From Arcicella rosea (lineage in GTDB: Bacteria > Bacteroidota > Bacteroidia > Cytophagales > Spirosomataceae): a stretch of 64,000 nucleotides of DNA. Below, in pieces: positions 8,357 through 17,113 of this stretch (position 1 is the first letter of the stretch; each line of letters starts with the position of its first letter). The stretch is from the NCBI RefSeq assembly GCF_014204325.1, contig NZ_JACHKT010000021.1, positions 39,457-103,456 on the forward strand, written 5' to 3'. Position numbers and translations under genes: made by a program. The notes below the pieces were generated by a model. The model did not search any database. It saw nothing but the letters and a program-made list of their open reading frames with translations, and had not been told where the DNA came from.

Positions 8357-9382
8357 ATGACAGAAATACCTGCTTTCAAAAAAGGGTTACCCACACAAAT
8401 TGCTGTATTGGGCGGTGGTAGTTGGGCAACGGCAATCATTAAAATTTTAACCGAAAACAATGTTAAAGTAAAATGGTGGCTTCGCCGTAAATCGGATGTG
8501 GATTTTATCAAAAAGTATAATCATAATCCTAGTTATCTGACAGACGCATTACTTAATCCAAGAAAAGTAAAGGCATATTACAAAATGTACGATGCCCTTT
8601 ATGGAGTAGATTATGTGATTTTGGCTGTGCCAGCCGCTTTTGTGCCTGATGCTTTGAAAAATCTTACTCGTAACCATTTTGCAGGAAAGAAAGTAGTATC
8701 GGCTATCAAAGGGATGATTCCTGATGAAAACATGTTGGTAACGGACTGGATGGAAAAGGTATTTGGCGTGCCATTAACACAAATGTGTGTGATTGCTGGG
8801 CCTTGCCATGCAGAAGAAGTAGCTTTAGAAAAGCAGTCGTATCTAACGATTGGCTCGCCAAATATCAATTTGGCTCAAGAATTTTCGAATTTATTAAGTT
8901 GTAGATACATTCAAGCAAACCCAATTGCCGATTTATATGGCGTGGAATACTGTGCTGTTATTAAAAATATCGTAGCAATGGCTTGCGGGATTACGCATGG
9001 TTTGGGTTTTGGCGATAACTTTCAGGCAGTAATGGTTTCTAATGCAATGCAGGAAATTAAACGCTTTTTAGATTATGCTTATCCTCAAGCTTCTCGTGAT
9101 TTGAATAATTCAGGATACTTAGGCGATTTATTGGTGACGGCTTATTCACAATTTTCAAGAAACCGAACTTTCGGAAATATGATTGGACGTGGTTATTCAG
9201 TAAAATCAGCACAAATAGAAATGAATATGGTGGCAGAAGGATATTATGCCGTAAAAAGTATTCATCAAATTAATGAAAAATATGGCGTAGATATGCCAAT
9301 TATTGATGCCGTTTATAGAATTTTATACGAAAAAGCAACGCCAGTATCTGAAATCAATATATTGAAGACGCATTTGAAGTAG
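8357..9382 (+). CDS. gpsA: Glycerol-3-phosphate dehydrogenase [NAD(P)+]
   Basis: Makes sn-glycerol 3-phosphate from dihydroxyacetone phosphate for phospholipid synthesis in the cytoplasm. The dinucleotide-binding loop GGGSWATAI is at residues 19-27, then LAVPAAFVPDAL, VISGP-like AGPCHAEEVA, and the catalytic-lysine region VEYCAVIKNIVAMACGITHG with GFGDNFQAV. It is 341 residues from ATG 8357, the usual length. The frame is also open from a TTG at 8327, but the start MTEIPAFKKGLPTQIAVLGG fits the family better. It is a single gene, with a word-repeat hairpin between it and the convergent HIT gene. Confidence 0.93.
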   Translation: MTEIPAFKKGLPTQIAVLGGGSWATAIIKILTENNVKVKWWLRRKSDVDFIKKYNHNPSYLTDALLNPRKVKAYYKMYDALYGVDYVILAVPAAFVPDALKNLTRNHFAGKKVVSAIKGMIPDENMLVTDWMEKVFGVPLTQMCVIAGPCHAEEVALEKQSYLTIGSPNINLAQEFSNLLSCRYIQANPIADLYGVEYCAVIKNIVAMACGITHGLGFGDNFQAVMVSNAMQEIKRFLDYAYPQASRDLNNSGYLGDLLVTAYSQFSRNRTFGNMIGRGYSVKSAQIEMNMVAEGYYAVKSIHQINEKYGVDMPIIDAVYRILYEKATPVSEINILKTHLK

Positions 9383-9458
9383 ATTTGAAAATTTGAAGAT
9401 TTGAAAATGATTAACAATTCTTTCATTTTCAAATCTTCAAATCCACCTAATTTTCAAA
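9383..9458. repeat. CTTCAAATC word repeat with a perfect 20-bp palindrome
   Basis: ATTTGAAGATTTGAAAATGA (9391-9410) is the exact reverse complement of 9423-9442, with a 12-base loop. Additional GATTTGAAAATTTG words flank it. It starts right after the gpsA stop codon and ends at the convergent HIT gene stop, so it may serve as a bidirectional transcript end. The same 19-base word ATTTTCAAATCTTCAAATC recurs at 19132-19150. Confidence 0.75.
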
Positions 9459-9851
9459 TTATAAAAAACTCGTAATTTTCTCCGCTGTTGCCTTCAATTC
9501 TTCCTGAGTAACTTTCATTTTTTCTCTAGTGAAATTAATATCGTTCATAGAGTTCAAAGGAATTAGATGAACATGCGTGTGCGGAACTTCCAAACCAATT
9601 ACCGAAACGCCAATTCTTCTACAAGGTACTGCTTGCTGTAAAGCAGGTGCAATTTTTTTAGCGAAAATCATTAGTCCCGCCAATAAATCATCGTCTAAAT
9701 CAAAGATATAATCAATTTCTTTTTTCGGAATCACCAAAGTATGTCCTTCGGCAAGAGGCGTGATGTCTAAGAAAGCAAGGTAGTTTTCGTCCTCAGCAAT
9801 TTTATGGCAAGGAATTTCGCCATTAACAATTTTTGTAAATATAGTTGACAT
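9459..9851 (-). CDS. HIT family nucleotide hydrolase (Hint-like)
   Basis: A 130-residue histidine-triad protein. The triad HTHVHLIPL is near residues 92-100 and the N-terminal FTKIVNGEIPCHKIAEDE and GHTLVIPKKEID are typical of the Hint branch, which hydrolyses purine nucleoside phosphoramidates and aminoacyl-adenylates. It acts in the cytoplasm, usually as a homodimer. Its stop codon abuts the palindrome shared with gpsA. The biological substrate is unknown for most bacterial members. Confidence 0.9.
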   Translation of the reverse strand: MSTIFTKIVNGEIPCHKIAEDENYLAFLDITPLAEGHTLVIPKKEIDYIFDLDDDLLAGLMIFAKKIAPALQQAVPCRRIGVSVIGLEVPHTHVHLIPLNSMNDINFTREKMKVTQEELKATAEKITSFL

Positions 9852-9866
9852 GGAAACGTTTGTTTA

Positions 9867-9905
9867 GGTATCAGCTATCAGCTTTGAGCCACTAGCTTTG
9901 AGATT
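9867..9905. repeat. AGCTTTGAG word-repeat spacer
   Basis: GGTATCAGCTATCAGCTTTG followed by AGCCACTAGCTTTGAG. The same words occur after the GH3 gene (about 16960-17010) and after the sterol desaturase gene (51169-51207). Confidence 0.5.
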
Positions 9906-9978
9906 TTTAATGAATAATATATGATATTTTGTAATAATGAATCTTTATAGCAATTTAGAAAAGCTCATAGCTAAAAAA

Positions 9979-10488
9979 CTATTTAAACCATTCGGCATAC
10001 ATGATATAATTATTGGCAGTTCTCATAAATACTTCAGCAGCTTCTGGAGAAACATTTTTCAAGAATTTAGCAGGATTTCCTGCATAAATACTTCCAGCAG
10101 GTACACGAGTATTTTGAGTAACGATAGCACCAGCGGCAATGATTGAGCCTGTTTCTATCACAGCACCATCCATTACGATAGCACCCATTCCAATCAATAC
10201 TTTATCTTCAATCGTACAGCCGTGAACGATGGCATTATGGGCGATAGAAACATAATTACCGATAGTCGTTTTCGTTTTTTGATAGGTACAATGAATAATT
10301 GCTCCGTCTTGAATATTGGAATTATCACCAATGATTACCGAATTTACGTCACCTCTTACCACAGCATTGAACCAAACAGTACAGTTTTCCCCAAACTTCA
10401 CATCTCCGACAACAGTGGCATTTTCTGCCAGCCAACAATTTTCACCTAAAGTAGGCGATACTCCTTTTACAGGTTTTATTAAAGGCAT
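9979..10488 (-). CDS. Gamma-carbonic anhydrase-like hexapeptide repeat protein
   Basis: A left-handed beta-helix protein of 169 residues with continuous hexapeptide repeats (ENATVVGDVKFGENCTVWFNAVV...). The gamma-carbonic anhydrase metal site is present: RGD at 45-47 and histidines 66, 84 and 89 (AIIHC, SIAHNAIVHG). Family members bind zinc or iron; some hydrate CO2 while others (YrdA, PaaY types) have no proven activity, so I do not assert the reaction. The C-terminal helix YAGNPAKFLKNVSPEAAEVF is typical. It is a single gene on the minus strand, 127 bases from the HIT gene start. Confidence 0.85.
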   Translation of the reverse strand: MPLIKPVKGVSPTLGENCWLAENATVVGDVKFGENCTVWFNAVVRGDVNSVIIGDNSNIQDGAIIHCTYQKTKTTIGNYVSIAHNAIVHGCTIEDKVLIGMGAIVMDGAVIETGSIIAAGAIVTQNTRVPAGSIYAGNPAKFLKNVSPEAAEVFMRTANNYIMYAEWFK

Positions 10489-10780
10489 TTTTTGAATGAT
10501 TAAACGTAAATTAAATAAAAGTCACTCTTTAAATATGGTTAAATTTTAAAAAAGATTTACAAATCAAAGCTTAATATTTTTGGCGTAAGCATTTCCGAAA
10601 TTCCACTGTTTGAGCGGAGCGAGTTTGGAATTTCTTGATTTTCTTTTGTTACTTTTCTTGTATCAAGACAAGAAAAGTAAGGTCTTACGAGAGGGAAATA
10701 TTGTTTTGAGGTAGAAATTAGATAAAATTTTCAAACATATTCTTTGGAACAAATATACAAACGAAAATTCTTTAGCAATA
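10489..10780. repeat. Spacer carrying a palindromic intergenic element (copy 1)
   Basis: No gene seen. The element at about 10582-10690 has AAATTCCA/TGGAATTT arms around GAGCGGAGCGAG, then the word CTTGATTTTCTT, then a perfect 13-bp hairpin TTACTTTTCTTGT/ACAAGAAAAGTAA with a 6-base loop. A related copy in inverted orientation lies at about 11679-11790. The bases between 10691 and 10780 show nothing recognisable. Confidence 0.6.
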
Positions 10781-10813
10781 AAAAAAGGTTGTTCAGTGAA
10801 ATACCGAACAACC
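10781..10813 (-). terminator. Terminator of the lipoprotein gene
   Basis: On the minus strand GGTTGTTC pairs with GAACAACC (10806-10813 with 10787-10794), followed by a run of seven Ts (the A-run at 10780-10786 on the plus strand). Confidence 0.8.
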
Positions 10814-10869
10814 CTGCATAAATATAAAGTATAAATTGTTTTTGATTGAAAATAATACGTTTTAAAATG

Positions 10870-11433
10870 TCACTCTCTAATATCAAACCGTCCATCTTTC
10901 AAAGTCAACATTTCTGTAGGCCTCTCTTTATTTTGAAAAGTTACGCTAAAAGTACCAGAATAGATTTTTGAAACAGGATCAAAACGGATAATGTTTACTT
11001 CGTTTACACAGGTTTGACAAATTGAGTATTGTAAGCAGTTACCGTCGATACACTTTTGATAAACACTCGCAAAAGGGGTAAACTCGACAGCATTTTTAGG
11101 GAAATATCGCATAAATTGATACCTGCCTGTATCTTTTACATTATTTATCATAAAGCTCATCGACTCCAAAGTATTCTGATTGGTTACAGATAATCTGAGC
11201 GTAGCATTTTGATATTTTCCCCAAACAACAGGAACAGGCTTGAAATTTGGATTAGCTTTATATCGTTGGAAGGGTGTCCAGATAGCACCATTAATTTTTG
11301 CACCAAAAGTTTGCTTGCCAATCTGAGTAATCGCTGGTAATGCCTCTGGCTGTACATAATCATTCATCTCGCAGCTAAGGAGAAAAGTAGATGATAATAT
11401 AAGCAGTACGATTAGGTAACGATTTGTTCTCAT
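10870..11433 (-). CDS. Hypothetical lipoprotein
   Basis: Family not recognised. The 187-residue protein begins with a classic lipoprotein signal (MRTNRYLIVLLILSSTFLLSC), with the lipobox cysteine at residue 21. The mature part is predicted to be beta-rich (TFGAKINGAIWTPFQRYKANP, ATLRLSVTNQNTLESMSFMI). A cluster of four cysteines occurs in KCIDGNCLQYSICQTCVNEV, which suggests disulfides in the cell envelope. The KINGAIWTPF and FSVTFQN pattern is common among small Bacteroidota lipoproteins of unknown role. It is a single gene with its own terminator. Confidence 0.75.
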   Translation of the reverse strand: MRTNRYLIVLLILSSTFLLSCEMNDYVQPEALPAITQIGKQTFGAKINGAIWTPFQRYKANPNFKPVPVVWGKYQNATLRLSVTNQNTLESMSFMINNVKDTGRYQFMRYFPKNAVEFTPFASVYQKCIDGNCLQYSICQTCVNEVNIIRFDPVSKIYSGTFSVTFQNKERPTEMLTLKDGRFDIRE

Positions 11434-11805
11434 AAATGAAAGATTTTATCTATTGATGCTAATTTATAAATAATCTTTAATTAAACTGTATTAATCTAAG
11501 AAGTTTATTGTAAATTATTTTAATTTATATGATTCTTTCGCCTAAATATTTACGCAAAATAGTGTTGTTTGGTTGTGGGCAAGCATAAGTTTAGCTTATA
11601 GATAACATAAGTCATTCCGATTTTTCTTTGTAAAGTGAGGTTTAGGACAATTTGAAAGGTGATTTATTGTTGACTAGTCTTTACTTTTCTTTCTGTGGTG
11701 CAAAAGGTGATTACTTGTATTGTCTTACAAGAAAATCAAGAATTAATAATCGGAGTGGCGAACTACCTCGCTTCGCTCAAATAATAGGGATTCGTTGTCC
11801 ATCAA
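11434..11805. repeat. Spacer with inverted copy of the palindromic intergenic element (copy 2)
   Basis: No convincing gene. From about 11679 to 11790 the sequence resembles the reverse complement of the element near 10600: AAGAAAATCAAGAA followed by CTCGCTTCGCTCAAA occur in both, though this copy is more diverged. A 66-codon open frame (11652-11852) crosses the element and runs into the terminator below, so I consider it non-coding. The first 200 bases show only AT-rich sequence. Confidence 0.5.
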
Positions 11806-11850
11806 TCATAAAAAAAGCAGTCGAAAAACCAATTTCGACCGCTTTTTTAT
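11806..11850. terminator. Bidirectional terminator downstream of hemB
   Basis: AAAAAAGCAGTCGAAA and TTTCGACCGCTTTTTT form a long stem with one mismatch and a short loop, with A-tract and T-tract on the two sides. It ends the minus-strand hemB transcript. Confidence 0.85.
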
Positions 11851-11889
11851 GATTTTAAAATTCGGGATGATTCATGTTTACATGTCTCA

Positions 11890-12861
11890 TTACTTTGTAA
11901 GGCTAGCGTATTCTTTGGCGAAGTAAGTTAAAATTACTTTTGCACCAGCTCTTTTAATAGAAGTTAAACATTCTACCATTGTTTTGGTACCGTCTAACCA
12001 GCCATTTTGAGCAGCAGCTTTTACCATCGCATATTCGCCAGAAACATTGTAAGCGGCGATCGGAATATCAAAATTATCGTTCAAAGATTTAATAATATCC
12101 AAATAAGCCAAAGCAGGTTTTACCATTAAAAAATCTGCTCCTTCGCTGTAATCAAGTTCAGCTTCAATTAATGCTTCACGAACATTGGCAGGATTCATCT
12201 GGTAGGTTTTCTTATCGCCAAATTTTGGAGCAGAATCCAAAGCATCACGGAAAGGGCCATAAAAAGCAGAAGCATATTTAGCTGAATAAGCCATGATAGA
12301 TACATTGATGAAACCTTTGCTATCTAATGCTTCACGAAGTACTCTTACTCGTCCGTCCATCATATCCGAAGGGCCAACAATATCAGCACCAGCTTCTGCT
12401 TGAGCAATTGTCATTTTTGCTAAAATTTCTAAACTTTCATCATTCAAAATATTTCCTTTTTCATCAACATAACCATCATGTCCATCAGAAGAGTAAGGAT
12501 CCATTGCTACGTCTGACATGATTGCGATTTCAGGAAACTTACTTTTAATTTGATGAATAGCTTCTAAATAGATGTTTCCTTTGCGGTAACTTTCAGAAGC
12601 AATTTTATCTTTTTTATCTTCTGTCAAGAGTGGAAAAAGTGCGATGGAACGAATCCCTAAATCTTGTACAACCGACATTTCTTCTAATATCTTATCAATA
12701 GAATATCTGTAAATACCGGGCATAGATTTTACTTCACTTGTAAGATTATTGCCTTCCATGACAAACATCGGATAGATAAAATCATTTACCGACAAAGTTG
12801 TTTCTTCAACCATTGCACGGATTGCGGCTGACTGGCGGTTTCTTCTGGGTCTTCTTAGCAT
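11890..12861 (-). CDS. hemB: Delta-aminolevulinic acid dehydratase (porphobilinogen synthase)
   Basis: Condenses two 5-aminolevulinate molecules to porphobilinogen in haem synthesis. The 323-residue length is typical. Both active-site lysines are visible: Lys195 in MAYSAKYASAFYGP and Lys248 in DFLMVKPALAY (the Schiff-base lysine). The metal region DVAMDPYSSDGHDG (117-130) has aspartates where the zinc enzymes have cysteines, so this is the magnesium/potassium-dependent type. GPSDMMDGRV and YNVSGEYAM are also conserved. It is a single gene, not clustered with other haem genes here. Confidence 0.95.
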   Translation of the reverse strand: MLRRPRRNRQSAAIRAMVEETTLSVNDFIYPMFVMEGNNLTSEVKSMPGIYRYSIDKILEEMSVVQDLGIRSIALFPLLTEDKKDKIASESYRKGNIYLEAIHQIKSKFPEIAIMSDVAMDPYSSDGHDGYVDEKGNILNDESLEILAKMTIAQAEAGADIVGPSDMMDGRVRVLREALDSKGFINVSIMAYSAKYASAFYGPFRDALDSAPKFGDKKTYQMNPANVREALIEAELDYSEGADFLMVKPALAYLDIIKSLNDNFDIPIAAYNVSGEYAMVKAAAQNGWLDGTKTMVECLTSIKRAGAKVILTYFAKEYASLTK

Positions 12862-13479
12862 AATTATAATTATTATTCTCTGGTTTTTGCTGATTTACTC
12901 GGGTACAAAGTTCGTAAAACCATTAAACAAATGTTGGAATATTTTAACTTTAATATTATCCTGATATAGGAAGTATTATCTGAATTTTAGAAACAATTTA
13001 GGCTTTTTACTTTGTTTCAAAGAAATATCAGCCATTTTTACCCATCTCTTTTAGAACCACGATAATGTATTATTTTGTTCAGTGATACCTCGAAAATTTG
13101 AAAAAAATCTTAACATTAATCATTAAAAAGAGTAAATACTATATTAATTACTCTATTATCCCAAAAGCACTAAATTTTAATTAAAATAAAGCACCAAATT
13201 GTCTTCATTCTTTTAGATTTGTATTCAATTAATTTTCAAAGAGTATTCATTCCTGAATAACAGTATAGCATTGTAATACTAAATTGAAAGCTGAGCTTTA
13301 TTTAACTGAAAGTAATTTTTATAAATAAATATAGATTGTAAATTATTCCTTTGGCTTGAAAAGATACTAGAATTCTAATTATTTTTAAATTAATTTTATT
13401 TTAGTTTTTCTTGAAATAAGAATATTTTAAATGTGTGTTTGTTTAACGAAAAATATCCTAAAAACATAATTACCGACGA
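12862..13479. other. AT-rich spacer, no gene seen
   Basis: Separates divergent hemB and the glycogen synthase gene. I found no open frame with coding character, no tRNA fold and no strong hairpin. TAGATTTG at 13214-13221 matches the -7 element but has no TTG at proper spacing, so the glycogen synthase promoter is not placed. Confidence 0.5.
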
Positions 13480-15303
13480 ATGGAAATTCAAAATCCTCTC
13501 ACATCATCCGCTAATAAGCAAAAAATTTTAATAGAGATTGCTTGGGAAACCTGTAATCAAGTTGGTGGAATCTACACCGTAATTCGTACCAAAGTACCAT
13601 CAATGGTTGAAAAGTGGGGTAATAATTATTTTTTATTAGGTCCATATTTTCCGCAAACAGCTACGGCAGAGTTTGAACCTATTCATGATTTGGACGATTC
13701 TATTTTGGGTAAAACTATCCAAAAAATGCGTTCAATGGGTTTAGGAGTACATTATGGATATTGGTTAGTGACTGGGAAACCAAGAATTGTATTATTTGAT
13801 TTGGCAACGGTTACTCCTAAATTGAATCAAATTAAGGCGAGTCTTTGGGAAAAGCATCAAGTTCCGACTTTACATGTGGAGGACATTGTGAACCAAACGA
13901 TTTTGTTTGGTGAAATGATTCGTATTTTCTTAACCGAATTAGCGAACGATCAAGCTAGCAAAGCTGAAATTGTAGCACATATTCATGAATGGATGTCAGG
14001 TACTTGTATTCCTGATTTGAAAAAAGATGGCGTGAAAATAGCGACAGTTTTTACCACACATGCTACCATGCTTGGGCGTTATTTAGCTGGAAATGTACCT
14101 GATTTTTACGATAAATTACATACTTTCAATTGGCTAGACGAAGCTCGTCATTATGGCATTGAAGCACAAGCAACTATTGAACGCTTGGCAGCGAACATGT
14201 GTCATGTAATGACGACAGTAAGTGATGTGACCGCCCGTGAATGCGAATTTTTATTAGGTAAAGTACCTGATTTAATTTTACCAAATGGCTTAAACATTAC
14301 TAGATTTTCAGCAATGCACGAACATCAAAATTTACATACGCTTTTCAAAGACCGTATCAATGAATTTGTGATGGGGCATTTCTTTCAAAGTCAGCCTTTC
14401 GACCTTGGTAAAACACTTTATTTCTTTACTTCTGGTCGTTATGAGTTTTCAAACAAAGGCTATGATATTACGCTTGAAGCCTTGGCTCGTTTGAACTGGA
14501 AAATGAAACAAGCAAAGATTGATAAAACGGTGGTAATGTTTTTTATTACTAAACAACCTTATCATTCCATCGACCCAGAAGTATTGCAATCGAGAGCGGT
14601 AATGGACGAAATCCATGAAACTTGTAATGCTATCGAAAAACAAATTGGTGAAAAATTGTTCAATGCTTCAGCTTCGGCAACAGATTTACAAATGCCAGAT
14701 TTGAACGGATTTATTGACGAGTATTGGCGTTTACGTTTGCGTAGAACGATTCAAACTTGGAAAACAAATAAGCGTCCGAAAGTAGTAACGCATTTATTGA
14801 AAAATGAAGACGGCATTACGGATTATACCAAAAAAGCCAATTTGTTGAATAATCCAGATGATAAAGTAAAGATTGTATATCACCCAGATTTCATTGTTTC
14901 TACCAATCCACTTTTCGGACTAGATTATGGGCAATTTGTGCGTGGCTGTAATTTAGGGGTTTTCCCAAGTTATTATGAGCCCTGGGGATATACTCCGCTA
15001 GAATGTATTGCTCGTGGTGTTCCTACAATTACTTCAGACCTTTCAGGTTTTGGTGATTATATGATGCAAATCATGCGTGATTATGAACAATGGGGCGTAA
15101 TGGTGGTGAATCGTAAAACACAAGATTTCCACAAAGCTGCTGAACAACTTTCAGAAATGATGTTGAAATTTGTGAAACAATCACTTCGTGAACGTATCAC
15201 ACAAAGAAACAGAGTAGAAAGTATTTCAGATACTTTTGACTGGAGTAACCTGAGAGCATATTATGATACGGCTCAAGATTTAGCACTCAAAAGAAGAAAA
15301 TAA
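13480..15303 (+). CDS. Glycogen synthase, GT3 (eukaryotic-type) family
   Basis: Adds glucose from a nucleotide sugar to glycogen. The 607-residue protein matches GT3, the family of fungal and animal glycogen synthases, rather than the bacterial GlgA (GT5) type. Seen are the N-terminal donor loop EIAWETCNQVGGIYTVIRTK, HEWMSGTCIPDL, TVFTTHATMLGRYLAG, and the E-x7-E catalytic motif YYEPWGYTPLECIARG with Glu500 and Glu508. GT3 enzymes are known in several Bacteroidota. No other glycogen gene is adjacent. A strong terminator follows, so it is transcribed alone. Confidence 0.92.
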   Translation: MEIQNPLTSSANKQKILIEIAWETCNQVGGIYTVIRTKVPSMVEKWGNNYFLLGPYFPQTATAEFEPIHDLDDSILGKTIQKMRSMGLGVHYGYWLVTGKPRIVLFDLATVTPKLNQIKASLWEKHQVPTLHVEDIVNQTILFGEMIRIFLTELANDQASKAEIVAHIHEWMSGTCIPDLKKDGVKIATVFTTHATMLGRYLAGNVPDFYDKLHTFNWLDEARHYGIEAQATIERLAANMCHVMTTVSDVTARECEFLLGKVPDLILPNGLNITRFSAMHEHQNLHTLFKDRINEFVMGHFFQSQPFDLGKTLYFFTSGRYEFSNKGYDITLEALARLNWKMKQAKIDKTVVMFFITKQPYHSIDPEVLQSRAVMDEIHETCNAIEKQIGEKLFNASASATDLQMPDLNGFIDEYWRLRLRRTIQTWKTNKRPKVVTHLLKNEDGITDYTKKANLLNNPDDKVKIVYHPDFIVSTNPLFGLDYGQFVRGCNLGVFPSYYEPWGYTPLECIARGVPTITSDLSGFGDYMMQIMRDYEQWGVMVVNRKTQDFHKAAEQLSEMMLKFVKQSLRERITQRNRVESISDTFDWSNLRAYYDTAQDLALKRRK

Positions 15304-15306
15304 ATA

Positions 15307-15346
15307 AATAGAGAAGTCGGCTGTTTAAGGCTGACTTCTCTATTTT
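15307..15346 (+). terminator. Rho-independent terminator after glycogen synthase
   Basis: AATAGAGAAGTC (15307-15318) pairs perfectly with GACTTCTCTATT (15333-15344), with additional inner pairing GGC/GCT, then T residues. Confidence 0.85.
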
Positions 15347-15447
15347 AGAAGGATGCAACGCTAAATCTCCTTCCTTGATTCATTCAATAAATTATATTAA
15401 GTTTGTAAATACACAATCTCTAATATAAAAGCCGATATTCTTAACTT

Positions 15448-16992
15448 ATGGATATTCTCAATGAAACAATCGCTTGGTTGATGAAAAGACGTTTGCCACG
15501 AATCCAGTCGTTTATGGAACGACCTATGGAAACACAGGAGGAAATGTTCTGGAATCTCATTCAATCGGCTAAGTACACAGAATGGGGAAAAAAATATGAA
15601 TATCAATCTATTGCTTCTATTAAAACTTTTCAGGAAAGAGTACCCATTTCAAATTACGAAAGTCTGTTTCCATACATTGAACGTATGATGCGTGGCGAAC
15701 AAAATGTTCTTTGGAGTTCAGACATTCAATATTTTTCAAAATCTTCTGGCACAACCAACGCTCGTAGTAAATTCATACCTGTTTCTAAAGAATCGCTTGA
15801 GGATTGCCACTTTATGGGTGGAAAAGATATGATGACGCTTTTGGTAGAAAATAAACCTGACACAGAAGTTTTTTCTGGAAAAGGACTTTCTATTGGTGGG
15901 AGTTTACAATCAAGTCAATTGAATTCTCGTACTTATTTAGGGGATGTTTCGGCGGTGGTGATGAAAAATTTACCAATCTGGGCACAGCTCATTCGAACAC
16001 CTTCCTTAGAAGTAGCTTTGATGGATGTTTGGGAAGAAAAAATTCAGAAAATGGCTGAGGTTACTTCCCAAGAAAATGTAACAAGTATTTTGGGCGTTCC
16101 GACTTGGACTTTAGTGTTGATTGAAAAAGTATTAGAAATTACAGGTAAGAAAAATATTTTAGAAGTATGGCCAAATTTTGAGTTTTTTATTCATGGTGCA
16201 GTTGCTTTTCAGCCTTATCGAGAATTATTTAGTCATCAAGTTTTTCCGTCGAGTTCAGTAAATTATCTTGAAATTTATAATGCTTCGGAAGGATTTTTTG
16301 GTATTCAGGACGATTTCAGTCGAAAAGATGAAATGTTGTTAATGCTTGATTATGGTATTTTCTACGAATTTATTCCGATGGAAGAAATAGAATCTGAAAA
16401 TCCTAAAGTATTGACTTTATCGGAAGTTGAGTTGAATAAGAATTACGCCATTTTGATTTCCACTAATGCTGGTTTGTGGCGATATAAAATTGGTGATACT
16501 GTGAAATTTACTTCATGTAATCCATACAGAATTAAGATTTCGGGCAGAACTAAACACTTTATCAATGCTTTTGGTGAAGAACTCATCATCGAAAATGCTG
16601 AAAAAGCCATTACCCGTGCTTGTGAAGCAACTAATGCTATTTTGAATGATTATACTGCGGGCCCTGTTTACATGGAAAATAAACAACAAGGTTGCCATGA
16701 ATGGATTATAGAATTCTCAGAAGTACCGAACGATCAAGTACTTTTTAACAGAATTTTGGATGAAACACTCCGAGAAATTAATTCTGATTATGATGCCAAA
16801 CGCTATAAAGATATGGTGCTGTCTGCACCCAAAATTAATGTAGTACCCAAAGATACTTTTTATGCGTGGATGAGAAACCGAGGCAAATTAGGCGGACAGC
16901 ACAAAGTACCAAGACTAAGTAATTCACGTGAATTTGTAGAACAGATTTTGGCTGTTAGCCATGAGCTTGTAGCTACGAGCATTGAGCTATGA
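15448..16992 (+). CDS. GH3 auxin-responsive promoter family protein (acyl-adenylate superfamily)
   Basis: A 514-residue member of the GH3 family (Pfam GH3), which in plants conjugates amino acids to jasmonate or auxin through an acyl-adenylate. Bacterial members have mostly unknown substrates. The ATP motif FSKSSGTTNARSKFIPVS is near residues 97-113, with later NYLEIYNASEGFFG and LWRYKIGDTVKF, matching the adenylation fold. The C-terminal domain contains NRGKLGGQHKVPRL. The last dozen codons (VSHELVATSIEL) lie inside an intergenic word repeat, so the natural C-terminus seems to have been overrun by it. It likely makes or handles an acyl-amino acid; this is inference. Confidence 0.88.
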   Translation: MDILNETIAWLMKRRLPRIQSFMERPMETQEEMFWNLIQSAKYTEWGKKYEYQSIASIKTFQERVPISNYESLFPYIERMMRGEQNVLWSSDIQYFSKSSGTTNARSKFIPVSKESLEDCHFMGGKDMMTLLVENKPDTEVFSGKGLSIGGSLQSSQLNSRTYLGDVSAVVMKNLPIWAQLIRTPSLEVALMDVWEEKIQKMAEVTSQENVTSILGVPTWTLVLIEKVLEITGKKNILEVWPNFEFFIHGAVAFQPYRELFSHQVFPSSSVNYLEIYNASEGFFGIQDDFSRKDEMLLMLDYGIFYEFIPMEEIESENPKVLTLSEVELNKNYAILISTNAGLWRYKIGDTVKFTSCNPYRIKISGRTKHFINAFGEELIIENAEKAITRACEATNAILNDYTAGPVYMENKQQGCHEWIIEFSEVPNDQVLFNRILDETLREINSDYDAKRYKDMVLSAPKINVVPKDTFYAWMRNRGKLGGQHKVPRLSNSREFVEQILAVSHELVATSIEL

Positions 16993-17105
16993 GGTATCGG
17001 CTGTCGGAATCAGTTAGCGGTAATTAAGTCTAAAAGTCTTTTGTATTGAATCTTGCTTCTTGTGTCTGAGGTCTTGTATCTTTAAGTCCTCAAGTCTTTA
17101 ATCTT
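16955..17105. repeat. Word-repeat spacer overlapping the GH3 gene end
   Basis: First AGCTTGTAGCTACGAGC and GAGCTATGAGGTATCGG words, then a run of TCTTG words. TCTTGTATCTTTAAGTC and the following CTCAAGTC (17072-17096) recur in inverted orientation at 63846-63870 with only two differences over 25 bases. Confidence 0.65.
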
Positions 17106-17113
17106 GTGTTTAA

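Noticed and set aside
11652..11852. 66-codon plus-strand open frame
   Set aside because: It crosses a palindromic intergenic repeat and ends inside the hemB terminator; composition is not protein-like.
12862..13479. Search for a tRNA or small RNA in the longest empty spacer
   Set aside because: No cloverleaf, no strong hairpin with T-tract and no -33/-7 pair was found.
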